A stretch of DNA of 64,000 nucleotides from Aureispira sp. CCB-QB1 (GTDB taxonomy: Bacteria > Bacteroidota > Bacteroidia > Chitinophagales > Saprospiraceae): assembly GCA_945870185.1 (NCBI GenBank), contig CAMBRK010000007.1, forward strand, positions 40,810-104,809, in the 5' to 3' direction. Positions 9,182 through 18,282 of this stretch are shown in pieces; the stretch's first letter is position 1, and every line of letters starts with the position of its first letter. The translations under genes and the position numbers were made by a program. The notes beneath the pieces are model-generated. The model was not told where the DNA came from, did no database searches, and worked only from the letters and a program-made list of their open reading frames with translations.

Positions 9182-10216
9182 ATGAAAATATTAAATATCT
9201 CAATAGCTATTTTGGGTCTATGTTTTTTTGCTTGTAAACAAGATCAAGACGCCACGTCCACCACACCCAAAATAGCTACAAATTTTGTAAAAATACACAC
9301 TATTGATACCATCCAAGAGTCTGATATCATCAAAGTACTAGGTATCGTCATGAGTGAAGCTGAAGCAAGACCATCATTTAAAACAGGCGGTATAATCAAA
9401 AAAACTTATGTTAAAGAAGGAGATATTGTCTCCAAAGGTCAACTTTTGGCTACATTAGAAATGCAAGAAATCAATGCCCAGGTTCAGCAAGCAGAAGAAG
9501 GACTTCAAAAAACGCTCAGAGACAAAAATAGAGTCGGAAATCTTTATAAAGACAGTGTTGCTACATTAGAACAATTTCAAAATATAACTACGGCTTATGA
9601 AGTAGCTAAAAGAACTTCAGAAATTGCCCAATTCAACAAGCAACACTCAGAAGTTAGGGCTCCGATCTCAGGAAAAATCATCAAACAAATTATGTATAAT
9701 GGTGAAATTACTGGTCCGGGCAATCCCATATATGCCATACTTGGAGTTGGAAAGAGTGACTGGGTCATACAAGCAGGTCTTACGGATAGAGATTGGGCTA
9801 GAGTAGATAAAAATGACAAAGTCAATATCAGACTCGATGCTTATCCAGGTCAAAATTTTTCAGGAGTAATTTCAGAAAAATCATCAGTTGGTGGCAGTGC
9901 TAGCGGTACATTTGATGTAGCAATCAAATTCTTAAGCCAACCTGCAAATCTAGCTGCCGGATTGATCACAAATCTGTCCATCACATCAGAAAAGAAGGAA
10001 AATTTTATGGTCATACCTATCGAAGCCTTGACAAAATCTAATGGTCAATCGGCATATGTTTTTACCGCCATAAATGGTAAAGCCAAGCAAATCAAAATTA
10101 CAATAGCTAAGTTATTAGGTGATAAAGTGGCAGTATCCTCGGGTCTTGATGGCATTACCAACGTGATCACCACAGGAGCTATGTATCTGGAAGAAGGAGA
10201 CTCCATCGAATATTGA
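9182..10216 (+). CDS. RND efflux periplasmic adaptor (HlyD/MFP family) lipoprotein
   Basis: The protein is 344 residues from the ATG at 9,182; an earlier in-frame start at 9,116 lies inside tolC and would destroy the signal. The N-terminus MKILNISIAILGLCFFAC is a lipoprotein signal with Cys18 as likely lipid anchor. A lipoyl/barrel-sandwich half motif (GGIIKKTYVKEGDIVSKGQL), a short alpha-hairpin (about 100-135), a second lipoyl half (VRAPISGKIIKQIMYNGE) and the beta-barrel and membrane-proximal domains follow. It bridges the inner-membrane RND pump and the TolC channel. Confidence 0.92.
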   Translation: MKILNISIAILGLCFFACKQDQDATSTTPKIATNFVKIHTIDTIQESDIIKVLGIVMSEAEARPSFKTGGIIKKTYVKEGDIVSKGQLLATLEMQEINAQVQQAEEGLQKTLRDKNRVGNLYKDSVATLEQFQNITTAYEVAKRTSEIAQFNKQHSEVRAPISGKIIKQIMYNGEITGPGNPIYAILGVGKSDWVIQAGLTDRDWARVDKNDKVNIRLDAYPGQNFSGVISEKSSVGGSASGTFDVAIKFLSQPANLAAGLITNLSITSEKKENFMVIPIEALTKSNGQSAYVFTAINGKAKQIKITIAKLLGDKVAVSSGLDGITNVITTGAMYLEEGDSIEY

Positions 10217-10330
10217 ACTGTTAGATAACAAATCATTCCATCACCCGATCACTGATCAAACGAACTTGGACCGCTAAAAGTGGTGTTACAAATCATAAGA
10301 TTACGGATCACAAAATCACAAAATATTCAT

Positions 10331-13300
10331 ATGGGTTTCAATAAATTTTTTGTAAAAAATTGGCAGTTTACTTTGGTCATTTTTACAGCCGTCATGGTCT
10401 TGGGTGTTAATGCATTATTCAATATGCCTAGAGCAGAAGACCCTCCATTTGGTGCACCAATATTTTCTATAGTGGTTGTCTATCCCGGTACCAATCCCGC
10501 AGATATGGAAAAGCTTGTAGCCGACCCGATAGAAGAAGAGTTGTATCAATTGGCTGACATTAAAAAAATCAACACCACAATTAATGACGGTCTTGTAGTC
10601 ATGCTGGCTGAGTTTAATTTCGGTGTCGATGTAGAATCCAAAAACAACGATGTCATCAGAGAAATCAATAAAATACGACCCGAATTACCAGAAGGTATCA
10701 TCCGTTTTGATATCAAAAAGGCGGCATCGAGTGACGTCGTCATCTTACAATCTGCTTTGGTTTCTGATACTGCCTCTATGGAGCTGATGAAAGATCTTGC
10801 ACAAAATCTCGAAAAAGATATAGAACGTATTAAGGATATCAAATGGGCAGAAATTCAAGCCTCACCTGAAAAGGTGATACACCTAGACTTGGATCTAGAC
10901 AGAATGGCAACTATGAAACTAGGCCTAAATCAAGTTATAGGGCTGATCCAAGCTAACAATATCAACATACCTGGTGGTGATATAGATTTAGGTCAAAAAA
11001 AGTATAACATCAAAACCACCTCTGAATACAAGACCGTTGATGACATCAGATCTACCATAGTGCAGGTGACTCCTCAGGGCAAGACAGTCACTTTGGGCCA
11101 GATAGCTACCATTTACTATACCGAAGAGACATCTGACCACATCGCAAGGCACAATAGCCGCAGAGCCATTTGGATCAACTCAGCTATGAAGGACAAAAAA
11201 AATATCATCACTGTTCGCAAAGAGTTAGAAACAGTTCTTTCAGCATTCAAAGAGAAATTGCCAAAAGGAATCACTTTAGAAAACGCTTTTGATCAGGAAA
11301 AAGGAGTAAGATATCGATTGTCTGGCCTAGGAAGAGATTTTGCCATAGCCATATTCTTGGTATTATTGACCTTGTTGCCATTAGGTACAAGAGCATCTAT
11401 AGTGGTGATGATTTCTATTCCATTGTCATTGAGCATTGGACTGTTTATGTTGGATTTACTTGGATATACACTCAATCAATTGAGTATAGTTGGTATGGTT
11501 GTTGCCTTGGGGTTGCTAGTAGATGATAGCATCGTAGTGGTAGAAAACATAGAGCGATATATGCGCAAAGGTATCTCTGCACGTGAAGCAGCTGTGTCAG
11601 CTACCAATCACATTATGGTGGCCATATTGGGATGTACGGCTACATTATTACTGGCTTTTTTACCGTTAGCCAATCTTCCCGAAGGCTCAGGTGACTTTAT
11701 CCGTTCATTGCCTATGGCTGTCATGTTGACGGTATTGGCATCACTTTTTGTATCCGTTACGATTATTCCATTTTTATCTTCCATCCTACTCAAGCCGCAT
11801 GAAAATGCTGCCAGTGGTGATGGAAATTTTTTCTTTAATGCATTCAAAAAATACGTAAATAATCCTTATCAAAGACTACTGGAGTGGTGTATGTCTCATA
11901 AACTGGCTACCTTAGTTTTTGCAGCTTCTATCTTTGTGTTGTCTTTAACGCTGATACCTATATTGGGTTTTAGTTTGTTTCCAGAATCAGAAAAACCCAT
12001 TATCACCATCGATATCGAAACCGAACCTGGATCTAATCTTACCCACACAGACAAAGTTGTCCGTAAAGTAGAGCAAAAGCTTTTGACCTTTACAGAAATA
12101 GATCACATCAGTGCCAATGCTGGCAAGGGTAACCCAAGAATATACTACAATGAGTTTCAACGTCAGAACTCTGCCAATTTCGGTCAAATTATTGTCTATC
12201 TCAACGAAAAAACTAAAGTGCCGGATATCATCAGATTTGCAGACAAAGTCAGAAGTGCTCTTGCCAGTTTTCCAGGTGTAAAAATCGAAGTCAAAAGGTT
12301 TCAGCAAGGTCCACCAATATCCGCTCCTATCGAAATGAGGATCATGGGCAATAATCTGGATACTTTAGACATCCTAAGTACTAAAGTGGAAAAGCTAATG
12401 AAAGAAAAGTCAGGATCCATGTATGTGCGCAACGACTTAAAATATGTAAAATCAGATATCGTCGTGGATGTAGATAGAGAGAAAGCAGGCCTTTACGGAA
12501 TCAGTAGTGCAGAGATAGCTAAGACTGTAAGGCTTGCTATAGTAGGACTACAAATAGGTGAAATCAGCAATTCAGAAGGCGATGAATTCAAAATGAAGAT
12601 TTCTCTAGCTCAAAATACTGAAAATGCCCTTCAAATGTTTGATAAGGTTTTTGTCACATCTATGAGCGGTTCACTTATACCTTTAAAAAGCATGGCGTCG
12701 ATTTCATTAAGACCATCAGCATCTATCATCAGACATTTCAATAAAGAAAGATATGCACTAGTCAGTTGTTTTGTACAAAATGGGGTTAATGTAAGCAAAC
12801 TCACAGACGAGATATTAAACGATATTAGTAATGAAGTGACCATGCCTGCAGGATATAGAGTGGTCGCTGCTGGAGAGCGTGAGTCGCAACAAGAGTCTTT
12901 CGGAGGACTCGGTACCATCATTATCCTTACTGTATTTGGTTTACTGGCCATACTAATACTGGAGTTCCGTACCTTCAAGTCGACTATTATTGTCCTAAGT
13001 GTTATTCCTATGGGTATCATCGGGGCATTAGTAGCTTTGTACATAGCAGGTGAGTCTATGTCATTTGTAGCCACAGTAGGTATTATAGCATTGGTAGGTA
13101 TAGAAATTAAAAACTCTATCCTGATGGTAGACTACACAAATGGGCTTAGAGAAGAAGGAGTAGGACTTTATGAAGCGGTAATGGATGGTGCCGAAACCAG
13201 ATTTTTACCTATTTTACTGACTTCAATGACAGCCATAGGTGGCTTGACACCATTAGTTCTCGAAAGCTCACCTCTCATCAGCCCATTAGCCATAGTTTTG

Positions 13301-13387
13301 ATAGGTGGACTGATCAGCAGCACTTTACTGAGTAGACTAGTAACACCCGTTTTGTATTATTTGATACCGCCTGAAGTAAAAAAGTAG
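10331..13387 (+). CDS. RND-family efflux transporter permease (AcrB/MexB type)
   Basis: The protein is 1,018 residues from the ATG at 10,331 (GFNKFFVKNWQFT is the usual cytoplasmic start before TM1). It has the 12-TM RND layout with two large periplasmic loops (about 40-330 and 560-860). TM4 contains the proton-relay pair in LLVDDSIVVVENIE (Asp about 398-399), and TM10 contains the matching Lys in GIEIKNSILMVDY (about 926). The periplasmic PGTNPADMEKLVADPIEEEL block is typical of this group. The operon holds no heavy-metal markers, so drug, bile-like or lipophilic compound export is likely, but the substrate is unknown. It is the final gene of the efflux operon. Confidence 0.93.
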   Translation: MGFNKFFVKNWQFTLVIFTAVMVLGVNALFNMPRAEDPPFGAPIFSIVVVYPGTNPADMEKLVADPIEEELYQLADIKKINTTINDGLVVMLAEFNFGVDVESKNNDVIREINKIRPELPEGIIRFDIKKAASSDVVILQSALVSDTASMELMKDLAQNLEKDIERIKDIKWAEIQASPEKVIHLDLDLDRMATMKLGLNQVIGLIQANNINIPGGDIDLGQKKYNIKTTSEYKTVDDIRSTIVQVTPQGKTVTLGQIATIYYTEETSDHIARHNSRRAIWINSAMKDKKNIITVRKELETVLSAFKEKLPKGITLENAFDQEKGVRYRLSGLGRDFAIAIFLVLLTLLPLGTRASIVVMISIPLSLSIGLFMLDLLGYTLNQLSIVGMVVALGLLVDDSIVVVENIERYMRKGISAREAAVSATNHIMVAILGCTATLLLAFLPLANLPEGSGDFIRSLPMAVMLTVLASLFVSVTIIPFLSSILLKPHENAASGDGNFFFNAFKKYVNNPYQRLLEWCMSHKLATLVFAASIFVLSLTLIPILGFSLFPESEKPIITIDIETEPGSNLTHTDKVVRKVEQKLLTFTEIDHISANAGKGNPRIYYNEFQRQNSANFGQIIVYLNEKTKVPDIIRFADKVRSALASFPGVKIEVKRFQQGPPISAPIEMRIMGNNLDTLDILSTKVEKLMKEKSGSMYVRNDLKYVKSDIVVDVDREKAGLYGISSAEIAKTVRLAIVGLQIGEISNSEGDEFKMKISLAQNTENALQMFDKVFVTSMSGSLIPLKSMASISLRPSASIIRHFNKERYALVSCFVQNGVNVSKLTDEILNDISNEVTMPAGYRVVAAGERESQQESFGGLGTIIILTVFGLLAILILEFRTFKSTIIVLSVIPMGIIGALVALYIAGESMSFVATVGIIALVGIEIKNSILMVDYTNGLREEGVGLYEAVMDGAETRFLPILLTSMTAIGGLTPLVLESSPLISPLAIVLIGGLISSTLLSRLVTPVLYYLIPPEVKK

Positions 13388-13405
13388 TTTTTTAAGACTT
13401 AAGGA

Positions 13406-13452
13406 TACTTTTGCAACAAAAAACACGTTTATCAGAATATTGTATATATTTG
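13406..13452 (+). promoter_or_regulatory. Two candidate -7 boxes before the Lys/Glu-rich protein gene
   Basis: TACTTTTG (13,406-13,413) and TATATTTG (13,445-13,452) both match TAnnTTTG. Either could start transcription of the gene at 13,494. No clear -33 box is visible. Confidence 0.4.
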
Positions 13453-13493
13453 TCGTTTTATTATCTTTTATTAATCTATTAAATTAAATATTT

Positions 13494-13904
13494 ATGAAGC
13501 AGTCCATTTTAGTTGCAGTCGGTATGTTTTTAATACTTTTTACCTCACAAAATATAGCAGCACAATCACCCGAAGCCAAGCTCAAAATGGCTGAAAAAGA
13601 AATCAAGGTAGCAGAAAAAGAGCTCGAAAAAGCTGAAAAAGCAGTAACTGTAGCAGAAAAAAAACTCGAAAAAGCCGATGCTGACTACGATGAAGGCAAA
13701 AAAGCCAATGCACGCACCGCCATGCTCAATGCTGAAAAAGCACTAGCTATGGCTAATAAAAATAGGGATAAAGCCCAAAAAGCAGTTGAAAAAGCCACAG
13801 AAAAAGCTGATAAAGCAGCGGTAAAACTAGAAGAGATGGAAGCCAAAATGAAGGCCAAAGAGGAAAAAGAAAATGAAGAAGAAGAAGGCGGAATCTTTAT
13901 TTAG
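13494..13904 (+). CDS. Small exported Lys/Glu/Ala-rich coiled-coil protein
   Basis: The protein is 136 residues with a clear signal peptide (MKQSILVAVGMFLILFTSQNIAAQ). The rest is almost entirely K, E, A, with repeated AEKELEKAEKA-type heptads, so a long single helix or coiled coil is expected, followed by an acidic, Gly-containing C-terminus (EEEEGGIFI). I do not recognise a family. It probably sits in the periplasm or envelope, possibly as a structural or spacer protein. A decayed gene of similar composition lies directly downstream (14,031-14,335). Confidence 0.6.
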   Translation: MKQSILVAVGMFLILFTSQNIAAQSPEAKLKMAEKEIKVAEKELEKAEKAVTVAEKKLEKADADYDEGKKANARTAMLNAEKALAMANKNRDKAQKAVEKATEKADKAAVKLEEMEAKMKAKEEKENEEEEGGIFI

Positions 13905-14030
13905 AACGGTGTGGTTTTGGTTGAAAACTCATTAATTTTTTGTTAAAATTTAATTTAGGTGTTATCTTTTACAATTTTACACGTCTATAAAACTGTAAAT
14001 ACATTTCATTACAAACAAAAAATATTCAAC

Positions 14031-14335
14031 ATGAAATATTCAATTTTTATTTTTAGCATGTTTTTTTAAGCTTTTCAGCCACAACCAATGCTCAAGGCAA
14101 AGGTAAAGAAAAGATTGAAGCACAAAAAACACAAAACGAAGCCGAAAAAGAAGTTATAAAAGGTCAAAACGAAGCAAAGATAGAAGCAAGCAAAGGTCAA
14201 AAGGATGCTGAAAAAGCAACTATAAAAGGTTAAAAGGAAGCTGATAAAGCAGCCCGAAAAGCCAAAAAAAGCGAAAAAGTTAAACCTTCTGATAAAAAGG
14301 AAAAGGAATCACTTGATGAAAGCAGTAGTTCGTAA
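14031..14335 (+). pseudogene. Decayed gene for an exported Lys/Glu-rich protein
   Basis: The ATG at 14,031 opens a signal-peptide-like frame (MKYSIFIFSMFF) that hits TAA at 14,067 inside a run of seven Ts. Adding one T restores the frame, which continues LSFSATTNAQGKGKEKIEAQ and on through KGQNEAKIEASKGQ-type repeats. At 14,231 a second stop (TAA) replaces the CAA expected from the repeated K-G-Q pattern, after which the frame stays open to TAA at 14,333. Two independent lesions therefore interrupt what would be a 101-residue exported protein resembling the neighbour at 13,494. The homopolymer lesion alone could be a sequencing error; the nonsense change is harder to explain that way. Confidence 0.6.
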
Positions 14336-14362
14336 TATTTATCGAATAGAAAAATTTTAGAC

Positions 14363-14402
14363 AAAGCGGAAGAATAAAAATTTATTTCTTCCGCTTTTTT
14401 TA
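14363..14402 (+). terminator. Intrinsic terminator before uvrD
   Basis: A perfect 12-bp stem, aaagcggaagaa (14,363-14,374) with ttcttccgcttt (14,387-14,398), has an AT inner loop that is partly self-complementary and a following T run. It ends transcription from the pseudogene region. Confidence 0.85.
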
Positions 14403-14464
14403 TGCTATGAAACATAAAATGAAAAACTTTAATATCTTTATATACTTTTTTAAGTAAAATTCCT

Positions 14465-14472
14465 GACCTTTG
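14465..14472 (+). promoter_or_regulatory. -7 box placing the uvrD transcript start at its ATG
   Basis: GACCTTTG matches TAnnTTTG at 7 of 8 positions, with only seven bases between its last G and the ATG at 14,480. Transcription would start at or within a few bases of the start codon. The same geometry and nearly the same sequence occur at sua5 (60,733). Confidence 0.5.
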
Positions 14473-14479
14473 CACTCAT

Positions 14480-16741
14480 ATGCAAGAAGTAGGTTATTCT
14501 TATTTAGACGAGCTCAATGATATCCAAAGGCAGGCCGCATCGTGTATCGAAGGCCCTGTAATGGTAATTGCCGGACCTGGGTCAGGTAAAACACGAGTGC
14601 TTACTTATCGGATAGCTCATATGATTCATTCTGGAGTATTACCAGGCCAGATACTCGCGCTTACATTTACCAATAAAGCAGCGAGAGAAATGAAAGACAG
14701 GATAGAGCGCGTAGTAGGGCCGAAAGCACAGCGAGTTTGGGCAGGTACTTTTCACTCGCTTTTTGCTCGCATTCTTCGGGTAGAAGCCCATCGAATAGGA
14801 TATCCTAATGATTTTACTATATACGATACTGACGATACTAAGAGTGTCATCAGCGAGATCATCACACAAATGAATCTAGACAAAAAAGTATATGCTTCTG
14901 GCGTAGTCAGAGGGAGAATATCTGCAGCCAAAAGTAATCTCATCACTCCCAAAGCCTACGTGGCCAATGATGAGCTTATGGCCTATGATCGTATGAACAG
15001 AAGGCCGCTTATTCATGTCATCTATGAAAAATATGCAGCTAAATGCATGAGAGCTGGAGCTATGGATTTTGACGATTTACTTTTGCAAATGTTCCGACTT
15101 TTGTATCAAAACCCCGATAATATCCGTGAAAAATACCAAAGACAGTTTCAATATCTTATGGTAGATGAGTTTCAGGATACAAACTACCTCCAATACGAAA
15201 TTTTAAAATTACTTTCTGTTTATCCGGGCAGCAATCACAATATCTGTATCGTAGGTGATGATGCTCAAAGTATCTATTCATTCCGAGGAGCGACCATAGA
15301 AAATATATTGCAATTCGAAAATGATTTTTCTGAACTTCGTACCTTTAAACTAGAGCAAAACTATAGGTCTACACAGTTTATTGTGGGTGCAGCCAATGAA
15401 GTCATTAACCATAATAAGAGGCAGATTCAGAAAAAAATCTGGACCGACAGGGATTTGGGACACAAAATCAAATTGGTCAAAACCATGACCGAAACGGAAG
15501 AAGGAAAAAGAGTAGCAGATACGATCATTGAGCAAAAAAACAGATTTAATCTTGCCAATAAAGAAATAGCTATCCTGTATCGGACCAATGGTCAGTCCAG
15601 GATTTTCGAAGAGCAACTACGCAAATACGGTATCACTTACCGCGTTTATGGTGGTTTGTCATTTTATTCTCGTAAGGAGATTAAAGATTTGATTGCATAC
15701 ATGCGTATCACAATCAATGATAAAGATGATGAAGCCCTAAAAAGAGTTATCAACTATCCGCGTCGCGGTATCGGTGAGAGTACTATTGAGCAAATATCCC
15801 AACTAGCAGACGATAATGACATGAGTATGTGGGAAGTATTGACCAAGATTGAGTTTAACAACCGTTCCCGTAAAAGTATTGGTGAGTTTGTACAATTAGT
15901 CCTTGCCTTCAAATCCAAATTAGCTAAGTCCAATGCTTATGAACTTTCTGATTACATATATAGAAATAGTGGCATCGAAAAACTACTCAAAGAAGATAAA
16001 TCTCCTGAAGGTTTGGGAAGGATTGAAAATATTGTTTCGTTATTGGATGGTATTCAAGAGTTTGTGCAGGATGACGAAATTCAGGTAGGCGAAGAAGGGT
16101 CTACAGATAGAAGTCTTTCTGCTTATTTGCAAACCATTTCGCTCATGACAGATGCGGACCAAAAAGAAGAAAATCCTGATAATGTCACGCTAATGTCTGT
16201 GCACTCAGCAAAAGGACTAGAGTTTAAGTCTGTTTTTGTAGTAGGTCTAGAAGAAAATCTTTTTCCTAGCTATATGGCTCTACAAGATTCTAATGACGTG
16301 GACGAAGAGCGACGACTATTTTATGTAGCTATCACAAGAGCAGAAGAGCATCTTTGTCTCACATTTGCGCACAGCAGGTATCAATATGGCCAAATGAGAT
16401 ACAATGATCCAAGCAGATTTTTAGAAGAAATTTCCGAAAATAATCTGGATTCTATTATATCGATCACCAAAAAACCAGAATTTCCAGAACCTAAGATTTT
16501 GGGCAATTTCAAACCGCTAGGTTCTAAAAAACCTATGATATCTGTAAATCCTGACGATTTCGTCGCAGCCAATCCCAACGATATCAAGCCAGGCATGGAG
16601 GTCATTCACCTCAAATTTGGTCAGGGCAAGGTACTTGCTGTAGATGACCGTCTGGTAGCCACCATTTTATTTGATGGATTAAATGACACGCCAGAAAAAC
16701 GAATCATGCTTCAGTTTGCTAAGTTGCAGATTGTGGAGTAG
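14480..16741 (+). CDS. uvrD: ATP-dependent DNA helicase, UvrD/PcrA family
   Basis: This is a 753-residue superfamily 1A 3'-to-5' helicase for nucleotide excision repair, mismatch repair and removal of protein-DNA blocks. The Q-motif LNDIQRQAA is at 12-20, Walker A AGPGSGKT at 31-38, Walker B VDEFQDTN at about 228-235, GDDAQSIYSFRGA next, motif IV region LEQNYRS, motif V VTLMSVHSAKGLEF and motif VI VAITRAEEHL. The C-terminal tail carries the PcrA/UvrD beta-domain MEVIHLKFGQGKVL, used to contact partners such as RNA polymerase in PcrA. Length and order are normal. It is convergent with the next gene, only four bases apart at the 3' ends. Confidence 0.95.
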   Translation: MQEVGYSYLDELNDIQRQAASCIEGPVMVIAGPGSGKTRVLTYRIAHMIHSGVLPGQILALTFTNKAAREMKDRIERVVGPKAQRVWAGTFHSLFARILRVEAHRIGYPNDFTIYDTDDTKSVISEIITQMNLDKKVYASGVVRGRISAAKSNLITPKAYVANDELMAYDRMNRRPLIHVIYEKYAAKCMRAGAMDFDDLLLQMFRLLYQNPDNIREKYQRQFQYLMVDEFQDTNYLQYEILKLLSVYPGSNHNICIVGDDAQSIYSFRGATIENILQFENDFSELRTFKLEQNYRSTQFIVGAANEVINHNKRQIQKKIWTDRDLGHKIKLVKTMTETEEGKRVADTIIEQKNRFNLANKEIAILYRTNGQSRIFEEQLRKYGITYRVYGGLSFYSRKEIKDLIAYMRITINDKDDEALKRVINYPRRGIGESTIEQISQLADDNDMSMWEVLTKIEFNNRSRKSIGEFVQLVLAFKSKLAKSNAYELSDYIYRNSGIEKLLKEDKSPEGLGRIENIVSLLDGIQEFVQDDEIQVGEEGSTDRSLSAYLQTISLMTDADQKEENPDNVTLMSVHSAKGLEFKSVFVVGLEENLFPSYMALQDSNDVDEERRLFYVAITRAEEHLCLTFAHSRYQYGQMRYNDPSRFLEEISENNLDSIISITKKPEFPEPKILGNFKPLGSKKPMISVNPDDFVAANPNDIKPGMEVIHLKFGQGKVLAVDDRLVATILFDGLNDTPEKRIMLQFAKLQIVE

Positions 16742-16745
16742 GTTT

Positions 16746-18164
16746 CTACCCTTTCGAAAACAATAGAGAACTTTTCCCTTGACCTATATAATCTACAGTA
16801 ACGATATACATACCATTTTCCAATAGTTCGATCGGCAATGACGTAACTTGTTCGATATTTTCCATCATAATGAAACATGTCTTACCTGTGATATCACTGA
16901 CAGTCACCCGATAAGGCAACATTTCACCAAAAGCCAAGATCAAAAAGTCTGAAGCCGGATTGGGATACATTCTAAAAATACCATCTACTATTTCATAGCT
17001 AGATGTCGTTTCATCCATCCCATCACAATTTTCATCTATTTCGTTATTGGGTATCTCTTCGGCATCAGGATTTATGCCGGCATTATTGTCGTCACAATCA
17101 TCTACTTGCAAAAATCCATCTTGATCTAAGTCATCGTCCAAAGTTTCAGGATTGCAATCATCATCAATTCCATTGTAAACCAACTCTATTTGAAGATTAT
17201 TGATATTAGGATTATTGTCGTTACAGTCATTTTCAAAACAATCTCTCGTATCTAATGTGTAATGAATTAAAGATTGATGTGTAATAGTTATCGAATCTGC
17301 AAGTTCTAAATTAAGAAAGTACATTGAATCAAATATATTTTGTGATCCATAAGCATCAGGATAAACAATATTTCTATCCATGAATACTAATACCGAAAAA
17401 TCGGTTTGATTTGTAATTAATAAAGTATCACATTTATTGATACCTAATTTTTGATCTAAACCAAAATTATCCTCGGTCAATTCTATTTGTATAATTGATC
17501 CTATTTGATTTCTTGAACCATCCCTATCATGATCAAAACCATATAATTTATCACATCCACAATCTAAAATATTTGTCGAAAAAATAGCTTGATTCAACTC
17601 ATTAAGCGTACATAGGTTAAGACTGAAACCCGTTTCGCTTATTGGTACTCCAAAGATTAAACCAGAAGCCAGACCACCAACACCTTCGAACCATATTTCA
17701 CCTCCGTTGGGAAATGCCAAGTCTTTGGTTAGGGTCATTTTATATATTGAATCTTGTCCAGGTCCTAATATTCTTTCTTTATTGAGAACAAATAGAGTAT
17801 CAACTTTAACTCCGGTAAGCACATAAGGATTTTCAAATAAAAACATATCACCTACTGAAAGACTAAAATCCATGATTACTCTTTCTGTTGAGAAGTTTTG
17901 ATCTAGCAAAAATAACTTCCCATCTTCCGACCTCAGAAATCTGCTTCCAAAACTATTTTGAAGTTTGTAATACGTTATACCATTTATTAAACTATCACTT
18001 ATTACCTCTGATTCAACAATAGAACTACTGAAGTTTCCCGAAAAATCTCCTATAGAATATTTAAAAGCTTGCTTCCAGCCAACAAAAGGAAACTTATAAT
18101 ACTGTGATAAACCTGAAAATGAAAAAATACAAGTTAAAGTAAAAATGAATAACAATCTTTTCAT
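16746..18164 (-). CDS. T9SS-secreted protein with MopE-like metal-binding repeats
   Basis: The protein is 472 residues. Residues 1-20 form a signal peptide (MKRLLFIFTLTCIFSFSGLS). Residues about 20-310 are a beta-rich region of unknown family. Residues about 310-390 hold two Asp/Asn-rich repeats (NDNNPNINNLQIE and DDCDDNNAGINPDAEEIPNN) with the spacing of the MopE-type putative metal-binding motif, likely binding calcium. Residues about 395-472 are a T9SS type A sorting domain (MYPNPASDFLILAFGEMLPY). It is the last gene of the PUL direction, 118 bases after the GH144-like gene whose sorting domain it nearly copies. Its own substrate is unknown; it may be a surface partner of the PUL or simply an adjacent gene. 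Confidence 0.7.
   Translation of the reverse strand: MKRLLFIFTLTCIFSFSGLSQYYKFPFVGWKQAFKYSIGDFSGNFSSSIVESEVISDSLINGITYYKLQNSFGSRFLRSEDGKLFLLDQNFSTERVIMDFSLSVGDMFLFENPYVLTGVKVDTLFVLNKERILGPGQDSIYKMTLTKDLAFPNGGEIWFEGVGGLASGLIFGVPISETGFSLNLCTLNELNQAIFSTNILDCGCDKLYGFDHDRDGSRNQIGSIIQIELTEDNFGLDQKLGINKCDTLLITNQTDFSVLVFMDRNIVYPDAYGSQNIFDSMYFLNLELADSITITHQSLIHYTLDTRDCFENDCNDNNPNINNLQIELVYNGIDDDCNPETLDDDLDQDGFLQVDDCDDNNAGINPDAEEIPNNEIDENCDGMDETTSSYEIVDGIFRMYPNPASDFLILAFGEMLPYRVTVSDITGKTCFIMMENIEQVTSLPIELLENGMYIVTVDYIGQGKSSLLFSKG
16776..16965 (-). repeat. Copy 1 of a 190-bp T9SS sorting-domain duplication
   Basis: This aligns without gaps to 18,319-18,508. The first 31 bases and an internal block of more than 50 bases are identical. 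It encodes the shared C-terminal sorting domain of two adjacent secreted proteins. Confidence 0.85.
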
Positions 18165-18282
18165 AAAATTTCTTTATTGTATAGACTCCTCCAAATAGTA
18201 TTTCGCTGCTTCAAAGTCTAATAATTATTTTCTATGCGAAAAACCCAACCTTTTTCAAATTATCTACAAGGAAATCCTTTCA

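Noticed and set aside
12631..13074. 147-residue ORF antisense to the RND pump gene
   Set aside because: Mirror of a conserved TM region; no family features.
13570..13870. Tandem DNA repeat in the Lys/Glu-rich gene
   Set aside because: Repetition is at protein level (AEK heptads) and DNA units are irregular; no clean period.
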